Of a DNA stretch of 64,000 nt, positions 42,565-50,190 are shown in pieces. Position numbers and translations under genes: made by a program. This DNA is from JAAYXE01 sp964391195 (GTDB taxonomy: Bacteria; Chloroflexota; Anaerolineae; Anaerolineales; UBA4823). The stretch spans positions 1 to 64,000 of the forward strand of contig CAYMLG010000001.1 of NCBI GenBank assembly GCA_964391195.1, read 5' to 3'. Position 1 is the stretch's first letter. Each line of letters begins with the position of its first letter. A model generated the notes under the pieces. That model saw only the letters and a program-made list of their open reading frames with translations. It had not been told where the DNA came from and searched no databases.

Positions 42565-43428
42565 CTACCAGTCCTGGTTCTGTTCGTAGCCCAGGCGGAC
42601 CAGCAGATCGCCGGTGAGTTCCTTGAAGCGGGCCTTGTTGGCGGGGGTGAAATGCTCGCGCCAGTTGCCGGGCTTGCCTTTGCGGAAAGTGCCCGACTTC
42701 TTCGGCGCAATGGCGGCTTTGAGCGCTTCGATCGCCTGCTGGCGCGAGACCTGGGGGGTGAAGCCGCGCCGGGACAGGTAATCGAGCAGGCAGCCGAGGG
42801 CCGCCTCCCGGTCTAGGATCAGGCTCTCGAAGCGCAGGCAGAGCACGTCCGGCTGGTCCAGCCAGCCCAGGTAATCCTCATACTTCTGGCGCACGCTGTT
42901 CAGTTCGGCTCCGGGCTCTTCCACCCCCTGGATGGCGGCGTTGATCCGCTCTTCCATCGTTTTCAGGGTCTCGGTGTAATAGCGGTGCATGCCGTGCCCC
43001 GGGTGCATTTCGGTGGCGTAAAAGACGTGCGAAACGATCATATCGCGCGGGTCGCGGTAGACGAAGACGGTCGCCCGCCCGGGGGCTGCGAGCGCCGAAA
43101 GGTAAGGCTCCTGGGCGCTGATGTAGCCGTAGCCGATATCCCCGGGGCGCATGCGGCGCAGGTTGGCGAGGATCTGCTCGCGCGGCAGCTTGCGGTTGTT
43201 CTCAGAGCGGTTCACCGGGGGGAAGCCGGGGTTGACGAATGGCCCAATTTGGGTCAGCCCCTGGAGCACCTGGATGATGAGATGCGAGCCCGACTTGGGC
43301 ATGGCGTTTCCCAGCACGGCTGGCATCTTCTCCAGGTTTTCCCGGCCCCACTGCCGGGCGACTGCCGCCCGGCGCATCTGCCAGCGCAGGGTTTTCAGCC
43401 AATGTTTTGAGCTATCGAGGATTTCCAC
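42565..43428 (-). CDS. Sulfotransferase family protein
   Basis: PAPS-dependent sulfotransferase of 287 residues. LGNAMPKSGSHLIIQVLQGL (about residues 39-58) is the 5'-phosphosulfate loop. TVFVYRDPRDMIVSHVFYA is the 3'-phosphate site. FRKGKPGNWREHFTPANKA near the C-terminus is the third PAPS-binding element, so all three canonical regions are intact. Start is GTG 43428. It follows the DUF4910 gene by 9 bases and is probably part of the aminoacyl-carrier module operon. Confidence 0.88.
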   Translation of the reverse strand: MEILDSSKHWLKTLRWQMRRAAVARQWGRENLEKMPAVLGNAMPKSGSHLIIQVLQGLTQIGPFVNPGFPPVNRSENNRKLPREQILANLRRMRPGDIGYGYISAQEPYLSALAAPGRATVFVYRDPRDMIVSHVFYATEMHPGHGMHRYYTETLKTMEERINAAIQGVEEPGAELNSVRQKYEDYLGWLDQPDVLCLRFESLILDREAALGCLLDYLSRRGFTPQVSRQQAIEALKAAIAPKKSGTFRKGKPGNWREHFTPANKARFKELTGDLLVRLGYEQNQDW

Positions 43429-43437
43429 GATGTGATT

Positions 43438-44802
43438 CTATCCCTTTTTTCGATGGGGGTCGGTGGGCTCTGGGGTCCGGCTGAAGCGGACCAGCCCTTT
43501 GCGCTGCAGCAGGTCTACCACCTCCAGAACGGCCTGGAAGGGGATGTCGAGCTCGGCGGCGATATCCGCCACCGTGCGCTCGCCATCGCAGCGCTCCATG
43601 ATTTCGAACAGGCGCCGGTGTCCTTCGGGGTTCTCACGGTAATCGATCCAGATCTGGTAGCCGGAGCAAAAGACCTCGCCTTTGAAGCAGTTGACCACAT
43701 AGCGGTTCCGCTCCCAGAGGTCGATCAGGCCCAGGACGAGAGTGCAGGAGGCTTCCAGGCGCTCCTGGGTGACGATGGCGGGGGTATCCAGGCTGGAATG
43801 GTATTCGCGGTAGGGGCGGGTCGGTGAGCCGGGCGGCTCGACCCGTGAGAGCGAGAGCATTGGCACCCGCACCCCCGGGGCGTTGAACTGGCGTTCATCG
43901 TTGCTGATCACCGTCCGGTAAGGGGCGGTGTAGCCCGCCGGGTCCAGGCCGCGCAGGGCGCTGGACCAGCACCGGTCGGCCTGGCTGCCGGGTTGAAACG
44001 AGCCCTGCAGGGCGTGGGGCGAGTCATTGCCGAGCATCTCCAGGAACAGCCCGGCGACCATCTCGGGGATGAGCGCCTCGTTGTGGCTGAGATAGGCCAC
44101 CGAACCGATCGTCTCCGGCAGGAACAGGAAACGATAAGTGTATTCCGGCTGCGGTCCGGCGAGCAGGCGGCGGGCGGCCTCCAGCCCAACCACTACCCCG
44201 GTCAGATCGTCGTTCGCCATTGCCGGGTGGCACAGATGGGCGGCCACGATTACCGTCTGCGGGCTCTTGCCGGGGACAACCACCTCTCCCACCTTCAGCT
44301 CGCCCGGCTCGAAACGGGTGCGGATCACCACCCGGTAAGACTCCTCATTCAGGCCCTCCACCAGGGTCTGGGGGGCGCACAGCCCCCAATCCCGCTCGTA
44401 ATACTTGAACATGTAGGGGATAGCATCCGGCAGGCGGGGGTGGGTGTACAGGTGAGAGAGCAGCTCCTCGCGGCTGACGATCCCCTCGAAGGGCAGCGAA
44501 TAGGAAATGACGTGCAGCGGGTGTTCGTGCGCGTCGATCAGCCGCTTACCGTCCACGGTCTCCAGGTAGGCTTCGTCGCAGGTCCACTTCTCGGGCACTC
44601 GCCAGGTCCAGCAGGGCTCCCCGGTGGGGTAGGTGTGCACGGTCATCGGCACGGTTTCAGCCAGCCGGGATAAGGCCTGGTCGTAGCCGTCGGAGACGAT
44701 ATCGCGGCGCAGAAACCACAGCTCGTGGAGCAGGTCGAGCATGGAGGGCTGTGAGGCGGGCTGCGTGAGGGTTTGTTTTGAGGTCAATTTCGATGAAGTC
44801 AT
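43438..44802 (-). CDS. DUF4910 aminopeptidase-like protein with winged-helix tail
   Basis: 454 residues. The central domain is M28-like: AAHLCHPAMANDDLTG (about 188-202) supplies candidate zinc His and Asp residues, and FLFLPETIGSVAYL and REYHSSLDT continue the family pattern. The C-terminal 60 residues (RCDGERTVADIAAELDIPFQAV and after) form a winged helix. DUF4910 proteins recur in bacterial surface-glycan loci and are thought to be zinc peptidases or amidases. ATG 44802 overlaps the AAC(3)-like stop as ATGA. It might trim or release an aminoacyl group made by the neighbouring module. Confidence 0.8.
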   Translation of the reverse strand: MTSSKLTSKQTLTQPASQPSMLDLLHELWFLRRDIVSDGYDQALSRLAETVPMTVHTYPTGEPCWTWRVPEKWTCDEAYLETVDGKRLIDAHEHPLHVISYSLPFEGIVSREELLSHLYTHPRLPDAIPYMFKYYERDWGLCAPQTLVEGLNEESYRVVIRTRFEPGELKVGEVVVPGKSPQTVIVAAHLCHPAMANDDLTGVVVGLEAARRLLAGPQPEYTYRFLFLPETIGSVAYLSHNEALIPEMVAGLFLEMLGNDSPHALQGSFQPGSQADRCWSSALRGLDPAGYTAPYRTVISNDERQFNAPGVRVPMLSLSRVEPPGSPTRPYREYHSSLDTPAIVTQERLEASCTLVLGLIDLWERNRYVVNCFKGEVFCSGYQIWIDYRENPEGHRRLFEIMERCDGERTVADIAAELDIPFQAVLEVVDLLQRKGLVRFSRTPEPTDPHRKKG

Positions 44803-45557
44803 CGATTGGTTACCAGGGTCCAGGGATCTTCCGCCAGGATTTCATCCGCGGCGGCGATGAAGTGCCGCAGGCGGCAGGTGGAAATCCAGCCGTAATTGAG
44901 CTGCGCGGCCAGCCACTGCCCGCGCGCTTGCAGCCGGGCTTGCAGCGGGTAGAGCTCGATCTGAGGGTCGAGTTCCAGGTCGCGGACGAACATGCGGTAA
45001 GTGCGGGGCAGCCAGCCGAGCGGGGTGAGCACCTGCCCCGAAAACTCTTTCCAGTAGCGATAAGGCACGCGGGCGCGCTGCTCGCTGTAGTGGAAGATGG
45101 AAGCCGCCTGGATGTCTGCCCCGAGTAAGAGCAGCTTGCCGTCCAGCTCGATCAGGCGTTCGAAGGCCGAACCGGGGTCGAAGGCAGAAGGTGTATCCCG
45201 CCCGGCGAGATCGGCTGCACAGCGGCCAACAGCCGCCAGCGACTGCATAGGATGCGGGCTGCGCTGCGCCTCGGGCAAGGTGCGGATGTACTCGGCGAAC
45301 ACGCCCATTTTTTGGGAGGGGGTGTTCTTTGGATCGTATGGCTTGCCCTGGGCGAAGCCGAAGTTGAAGGTTGGAACGGCCAGGGTGCCTTCTTCCGGCA
45401 GGCGGATCGCTTCAGCCAGCGCGTGGTAATACATACCCGGCCCGCCGCTGGGCTTCCCCAGGAACTGCAGGGCGGAGTGCACCAGGAGCGTGTCGCCGGG
45501 GCGGATGCCGAGCGACCCCAGGATCTCCACGACTTGCGCAGCGGTGACTTCTTTCAT
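44799..45557 (-). CDS. AAC(3)-family N-acyltransferase
   Basis: 252 residues. GDTLLVHSALQFLG, LAVPTFNFGF and RSPHPMQSLAAVG (with the catalytic-type His) are hallmarks of the aminoglycoside 3-N-acetyltransferase fold. In glycan loci these enzymes acylate amino groups on sugars, not drugs. ATG 45557 is used; a TTG three bases upstream is in frame. Position next to a carrier protein and its amino acid ligase suggests that it may take an aminoacyl or acyl group from the carrier, or from CoA, onto an amino sugar. Confidence 0.78.
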   Translation of the reverse strand: MKEVTAAQVVEILGSLGIRPGDTLLVHSALQFLGKPSGGPGMYYHALAEAIRLPEEGTLAVPTFNFGFAQGKPYDPKNTPSQKMGVFAEYIRTLPEAQRSPHPMQSLAAVGRCAADLAGRDTPSAFDPGSAFERLIELDGKLLLLGADIQAASIFHYSEQRARVPYRYWKEFSGQVLTPLGWLPRTYRMFVRDLELDPQIELYPLQARLQARGQWLAAQLNYGWISTCRLRHFIAAADEILAEDPWTLVTNR

Positions 45558-45589
45558 CAAGGTTGAACGTTTACCAACTCACCAATCAA

Positions 45590-46063
45590 TCAATCGAGCA
45601 TCAGCCGGTACTGGCGCAGCTCGGGCTGGAAGCCCATTTTGGTGTACAGCTTGGTGCTGGGAAGGTTGACTTCCAATATACGGGCCTCGACCGAGTGGAC
45701 CTTCTGCTCGTGCAGCCAGTCGATGGTCAGCTCGGAGAGCTTCTCTCCGATGCCAAGACGGCGGGCTTCGGGCTCGATCCACATATCGCTGACTTCGCCC
45801 ACCAGCATCCCCCCCATGTAGGGCGGCACGCGTTTCACCCGGCCGAGCATGAAACCGACAACTTTGCCCTCCATCTCGGCCACAAAGACGATGCTGTAGC
45901 GGCCCAGGGTGCGCTGGAAAGATTCCAGCCATAACTGCCCAACGTTCTCCAGCTTGGGGAAGTTGTAGCCATGCTCGTGGAAGAAGTCATCCAGCTTTTC
46001 GTAATAGCTGGCGATCAGAGGCAGCTCAGATTCTTTTGCCAGGCGGTAGTTGATTTCAGTCAT
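45590..46063 (-). CDS. GNAT family N-acetyltransferase
   Basis: 157 residues. The GNAT core is complete: IVFVAEMEGKVVGFMLG (strands 2-3), VGEVSDMWIEPEARRLGIGEKL (strand 4 plus the RRxGxG acetyl-CoA loop), and EARILEVNLPSTKLYTKMGF (motif B). ATG 46063 overlaps the ligase gene by 8 bases, so the two are coupled. It may acetylate the alpha-amine of the carrier-bound amino acid, or transfer the aminoacyl group. Substrate not evident. Confidence 0.82.
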   Translation of the reverse strand: MTEINYRLAKESELPLIASYYEKLDDFFHEHGYNFPKLENVGQLWLESFQRTLGRYSIVFVAEMEGKVVGFMLGRVKRVPPYMGGMLVGEVSDMWIEPEARRLGIGEKLSELTIDWLHEQKVHSVEARILEVNLPSTKLYTKMGFQPELRQYRLMLD

Positions 46064-47267
46064 GGATGGCCCTCCGCACGCTCTCCGGCCAGGCGGCTTT
46101 GTCCAGGCCGTACTGGGCCAGGAAAGCGTAGGCAATGCGCTCAAGACCGAAGGCAACGCAGCCGGTGTGGGCGGGAGAACCGTCTTCCAGGGTGATGTTC
46201 AGGTTCCGCCCAAAGAAATCCTGGTGGTAGTTGTAGGAGCCGACTGCCAGCGTGCCTTCACGGAACGGGAGGCGAGCGCGGATCTCGAACTTGAGTTGGA
46301 AAGCGCTCTGGAAAGCAGACTGCTTGCGGAATTCACCGATGAAAAACGGGTCGTTGGCGCTTTCCACCCGGTAGGCAAGGCCGGTCTCTTCCAGCACCGG
46401 GCGCATGCGTTCACGGGCGACCTCGCGGTTCTCCAGGACGTAATCCTTCGATCCGACGAAGATCACTTCCCGCATGGTGAAGTTCCACAGGCGCTCCAGG
46501 GAATTCATGTTGATCGACTCGTAGCGGAAACAGTTGCCGACTGCGGTTGCGGCCAGCCTGCCGCCGGGCAGCGGCCGGTCGGCCAGCGCGAAGTACAGGT
46601 GGTAGCACACCGCAGGCGAGAGCAGGGTCTGGACCTGGGCGAAAGAGTCAGCCGGGGTGGTCAGGCCGTGTTCGTCGCAGGCAGCGTGCTGGGCAAAATG
46701 ATCGATCGTATCCAGGTCCTGGCGCAAATGGGTGGCGAAGGTCAGCGAATGGGGAAAAGAGCGGAAGTAGTTCGCTCGTTCCAGGTAGCGGGCCGGGATC
46801 AGGGTGGGAAAGCGGTAAGGCCGGGCGTCGAACGACGCGGCCAGGTCGAGGAAGTGACCCTCGAAGTACTCGATCAGGCGGGTGAGCAGCGGGCCCAGGG
46901 CGTAAACCCCCTCATCCTCACGGCTGATCTCCCCATGCTCGAGCAGGGCCTGCATCGGGTCCTTGCAGTAGGGTACAGGCAGGCCGGTGTAATCCTCCAG
47001 CACCTGGACTTTCGGCTTGATCGCCCCCTTGACCATGGTCGTCACCACCCGCTGGACCTTTTCTTCCAACTCGGCCCGGCGCTGCGCGGGGAGCGCGGAT
47101 GAAGCCAGGAACAGCACGATCTGCTCGCCGCCCTCTTCCACCCGGGCGCCGAGGATGGCTTCGTCCACGTAGGCGAGCTTGGACTGCACCTCGCCGGTCA
47201 GGTGTTCGGGAATAGGGATAGCGGGCGCCAGCTCAAGCACAGCCTGAGACGGGAGGCGCTTATTCAT
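46056..47267 (-). CDS. Amino acid:[carrier protein] ligase-like class II synthetase homologue
   Basis: 403 residues. The protein has class II aminoacyl-tRNA synthetase motifs but no tRNA-binding domain: motif 2 NCFRYE (R248, E250) with NFTMREVIFVG, and motif 3 TGCVAFGLERIAYAF (from about 369). Cys221 (LSPAVCYHLY), Glu250 and Cys370 fit the zinc site of atypical seryl synthetases and of amino acid:carrier-protein ligases. It should activate a small amino acid and load it on the phosphopantetheine of the carrier encoded immediately upstream (8-base overlap, ATG 47267). An N-terminal region of about 130 residues is longer than in described ligases. Confidence 0.75.
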   Translation of the reverse strand: MNKRLPSQAVLELAPAIPIPEHLTGEVQSKLAYVDEAILGARVEEGGEQIVLFLASSALPAQRRAELEEKVQRVVTTMVKGAIKPKVQVLEDYTGLPVPYCKDPMQALLEHGEISREDEGVYALGPLLTRLIEYFEGHFLDLAASFDARPYRFPTLIPARYLERANYFRSFPHSLTFATHLRQDLDTIDHFAQHAACDEHGLTTPADSFAQVQTLLSPAVCYHLYFALADRPLPGGRLAATAVGNCFRYESINMNSLERLWNFTMREVIFVGSKDYVLENREVARERMRPVLEETGLAYRVESANDPFFIGEFRKQSAFQSAFQLKFEIRARLPFREGTLAVGSYNYHQDFFGRNLNITLEDGSPAHTGCVAFGLERIAYAFLAQYGLDKAAWPESVRRAIHD

Positions 47268-47514
47268 GCGGCTGTCCCTCGATCCGGGCGCAAATCGCTT
47301 CGACGCTGGTGAGCTCGGCGATCCCATCCGCGTCTACCGGAATCCCAAACTCTTCTTCGATTCGCATCACCACTTCCATGTGGCCCATTGAATCCCATTG
47401 GGGGAGGTCGCCGAAGGCCAGGGTGGGCGGAACCTCCTCCAGCGGCACCTGAAACACGCTGGCGAGCATCGCCCGCACTCGATCGATCGTAGAGGTCTGA
47501 TTCTGGGTGTCCAT
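47260..47514 (-). CDS. Acyl carrier protein, partner of the amino acid ligase
   Basis: 84 residues, four-helix carrier fold. PQWDSMGHMEVVMRIEEEFG carries the phosphopantetheine serine (S42) in a DSM variant of the usual DSL. Acidic helix 2 and IPVDADGIAELTSVEAI are typical. It is unlikely to be the fatty-acid ACP because no fatty-acid genes are nearby. It overlaps the ligase gene by 8 bases. ATG 47514 is used, with a weak ribosome site. Needs a phosphopantetheinyl transferase, not found here. Confidence 0.87.
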   Translation of the reverse strand: MDTQNQTSTIDRVRAMLASVFQVPLEEVPPTLAFGDLPQWDSMGHMEVVMRIEEEFGIPVDADGIAELTSVEAICARIEGQPHE

Positions 47515-47586
47515 AAGGTTTCTTTCTAAATGGTTGTGTTTTGTCCACGCTTGTGTCCCCGGCTGAGGCCGCCGGGGAGATCAAAG

Positions 47587-48477
47587 CTATGATTTTACCT
47601 TGCACACCCCGACGGGGACGTATTGGGGATCCCATTTGCCCCAGGGCATGCCATTGTCTGCCGAGCGGAAGTAGAACTTCGCCAGGTTGGCGCGCAGCTC
47701 GACGCTGGCGCAGATCCCGGCGAAGATCTCATCGTAACGGTCGTAGTTGGAGGTCGTCTCCGGGGAGAGGCAGAACCGGCGCCGGAGGCTGGCCTCGGTG
47801 TAGCACCAGCCGCTGGAGGGCGTGTGCCACCAATCTTCGTCTCGGGCGGCGTTCAGGCTGGCGGCCAGCACCCCGCCCGGGCGCAGCACCCGCATCAGCT
47901 CGTTGACCACCAGTTCGAGGTCATCCGGCGCGTTGTGTTCCAGGGCTGAAACGGCGACCACGGCATCGATGGTCTGATCGCCAATGTCGTCCAGGTGCTT
48001 CAAGTCCTGGTTATAAATGATCACCCTGCCTGCTGCGCGCTTCAGGTTCGCACTCCGCGCCAGATCGCGCGCCTGGGAGGTGACTTTATTCTGCCACCGG
48101 CCTTTGGTGGAGAAATTCGCCTTCATCACCGCAGGGTAGGGCTGCAGGTCTTGAGGTCGCAGCCCCTTCACGTGGAAGCGGGAGCGGAAGCGCAGAGGCA
48201 GGTTCGCCCGGCTCATGCGATCGACGCTGACCACGGTCGCCCCGCGCTCTGCCAGGTACCACTGCAGAATCCCGGTGCCCGCTCCGGCGTCAAGAATGCG
48301 CTTCCCCTTGACATCCCCAAGCTGCCGGATGATCCAGGTCAGATCCAGCAGGTAGTGCCAACCGAATTCGAGGCTGAGCGCTTTTGCCAACTGCCTGAGC
48401 GCCTGCACCTGGCTCCGGTTTTGATCCAGCAGTTCAACCGACAGCAGTTCTAGTTTTTCTTGGGCCTGCTCTTCCAT
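47587..48477 (-). CDS. Class I SAM-dependent methyltransferase
   Basis: 296 residues. ILDAGAGTGILQWYLAERG is SAM motif I and VVSVDRMSR ends strand 2. DAVVAVSALEHNAPDDLELVVNELMRVLRPGGVLAAS covers motifs II-III. An N-terminal helical extension of about 55 residues precedes the core. GGAGAGGCG before ATG 48477 is the ribosome site. It lies between the capsule-type transferase and the carrier protein. It probably methylates a sugar of the glycan or lipid carrier; substrate unknown. Confidence 0.82.
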   Translation of the reverse strand: MEEQAQEKLELLSVELLDQNRSQVQALRQLAKALSLEFGWHYLLDLTWIIRQLGDVKGKRILDAGAGTGILQWYLAERGATVVSVDRMSRANLPLRFRSRFHVKGLRPQDLQPYPAVMKANFSTKGRWQNKVTSQARDLARSANLKRAAGRVIIYNQDLKHLDDIGDQTIDAVVAVSALEHNAPDDLELVVNELMRVLRPGGVLAASLNAARDEDWWHTPSSGWCYTEASLRRRFCLSPETTSNYDRYDEIFAGICASVELRANLAKFYFRSADNGMPWGKWDPQYVPVGVCKVKS

Positions 48478-48550
48478 GACGCCTCTCCAGGATAGAACGC
48501 GATACCGCTCACACTTCGCGGTTGCCAGATTTGTCCTCTACGGACGCCGG

Positions 48551-50188
48551 TCAATAAAAGAGATGATGAGCGTTTTTCGGGTTCGTCAACCCTTCGACCA
48601 GTATCCCCATCGTGCGGTTGTTCTCCGGCAGCAAATTCGGCCATTGGATGGGTTTGAGCTCGACATAGCCGGGCAGCGGGCCGTCTTGCAGGTAATCTGC
48701 AAATGACAGGGATACTTTGAAAAACTGGTAATACAGGAAGCGGCGAGCGTTCTGCCGGAAATGTTCCGGGGCGGTCACCGTTTCGGCTCGCAAGAATTCT
48801 TCGGCCTGCTCCCGATAGGCGGCGGGCGTATCCGGGAAGAAGACGATTGGATATTGGGTGTAGCGGGCCTTGCCGCCGCACAGGACAGGCGCGCCCATCA
48901 GCGAGGCTTCCAGGCCGATGGAGGAGTTGTAGACCATCACGAACTTGGCCCGTTGGATGAGTTCGTAGGAGCTGATGTATTCTTCGGGCGAGATGAAGAT
49001 GACGTTGGGAAGCTCAGCCACGCCATTGCGCTCCACCCATGCCTGTACGCTCTCCCGGCTCTGTTTGTCGCTGCCGGGGCGCATCTCGTCCGGATGGGCG
49101 CGGATGACGAACAGGGTATCGGGGTGCTGCTTGAACAGGTCCAGGGCCAGGTCCAGCCAGGCAAACATGTGGGGGAAAACCTGGTTGGCGTGCACCTGGC
49201 TGGTGTCGAACACCACGTTGGTAAACACGGGCACAATCTGCCTGAAGCGGGCCGCGCGCTCCAGGAAAGCCTCGTCCAGGCCGCGCATCTCGGGCCAGAA
49301 CTGGATGCCCGCCATGGTGAAATTGCCCTGAAAGCGCTCTTGCAGGTAGTTGTTCAGCAGTTCATTCTGCTCGTCGTCCAGCTCAAAATCGGGAGGGATT
49401 TCCACCGGGTAGGCGGTGGCCTCGCCGTCGCTGAAGAAGGCGGAGAAAGGCTGGAAGCCGACTTCGTGAGTAATCACCCGCAGGCCGCGCTGACGGGCCA
49501 CCCATCGAGCGGCGGCTTCGGGATACATGATGCCGTTGAAGAGCACCAGGGTCTCGGGGCAGGTCTGGTCCAGATGAGTATTGAATGCCTGCGCCACCCG
49601 GTAGGCGGAGAGCAGGTATTCACTGAACAAGAAACGGGTGGGCTCATCATCATCCAGGTGGTGTTTGCGCAGCGCCCAGCGCAGAGACGGTAACACCAGC
49701 GCGCCCAGGGGGAGGTCCTCCCGGCGCCCGCCGATCTCGATGGGATATTCCAGTTCGGAAAGCTGGTCCACCGCCAGGTTGTGGATGGCGGTAGCCAGCC
49801 CGGGATCGGGGGCGTAGGTGAACTCGTAGACATTCCCGTGCCGGTACATGCGGGAAGATTGGGCAGTACACAGGTCGCAGGGGGGCGTCTTGAGCACGTC
49901 ATCCGGGTTGGTGCCCAGGACGCAGCGGCTCATCCCCGCCGAGCAGGTGAAGTAGGAGACGGGCGTACCGCTCAGGCGCAGGCTCCAACTGGTCAGCAGG
50001 GAAAAAGCGGCGTTCAGGCTGAGGTTGCCCAGCCGGGTGGAGGCGTTGAAAAAGGAGACCGGCGCCCGGCCCGGGGCCACGAACTCGTGGGCAGCTACCT
50101 GTAGGGAGAGATCATTGAGCCGCTGCCGGTTGTGCAGCACCTGCACTTTCCGGCGTACGCGGGTGGGTAGATCGAGGCCATTGAGCAT
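48551..50188 (-). CDS. Capsule polysaccharide synthesis-type glycosyltransferase
   Basis: 545 residues. The C-terminal half has the KpsS/LipB-like GT-B pattern: LFVIRAHPDEMRPGSDKQSRE, LPNVIFISPEEYISSYELIQ and FVMVYNSSIGLEASLMGAPVLCGGKARY. The N-terminal half contains ETLVLFNGIMYPEAAARWVA, also family-like. Such proteins transfer Kdo or related acid sugars from CMP donors to lipid in capsule assembly. This fits the CMP-sugar genes around it. ATG 50188 is chosen; a GTG at 50209 overlaps the previous gene. Confidence 0.72.
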   Translation of the reverse strand: MLNGLDLPTRVRRKVQVLHNRQRLNDLSLQVAAHEFVAPGRAPVSFFNASTRLGNLSLNAAFSLLTSWSLRLSGTPVSYFTCSAGMSRCVLGTNPDDVLKTPPCDLCTAQSSRMYRHGNVYEFTYAPDPGLATAIHNLAVDQLSELEYPIEIGGRREDLPLGALVLPSLRWALRKHHLDDDEPTRFLFSEYLLSAYRVAQAFNTHLDQTCPETLVLFNGIMYPEAAARWVARQRGLRVITHEVGFQPFSAFFSDGEATAYPVEIPPDFELDDEQNELLNNYLQERFQGNFTMAGIQFWPEMRGLDEAFLERAARFRQIVPVFTNVVFDTSQVHANQVFPHMFAWLDLALDLFKQHPDTLFVIRAHPDEMRPGSDKQSRESVQAWVERNGVAELPNVIFISPEEYISSYELIQRAKFVMVYNSSIGLEASLMGAPVLCGGKARYTQYPIVFFPDTPAAYREQAEEFLRAETVTAPEHFRQNARRFLYYQFFKVSLSFADYLQDGPLPGYVELKPIQWPNLLPENNRTMGILVEGLTNPKNAHHLFY

Positions 50189-50190
50189 GA

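Noticed and set aside
44799..45557. Antibiotic resistance gene (aminoglycoside 3-N-acetyltransferase)
   Set aside because: The fold matches, but the gene is embedded in a glycan operon beside a carrier protein, where such enzymes acylate sugars. Resistance is not supported.
46056..47267. Seryl- or other tRNA synthetase
   Set aside because: No N-terminal tRNA-binding coiled coil or anticodon domain; the zinc-site residues and the overlapping carrier protein fit a carrier-protein ligase better.
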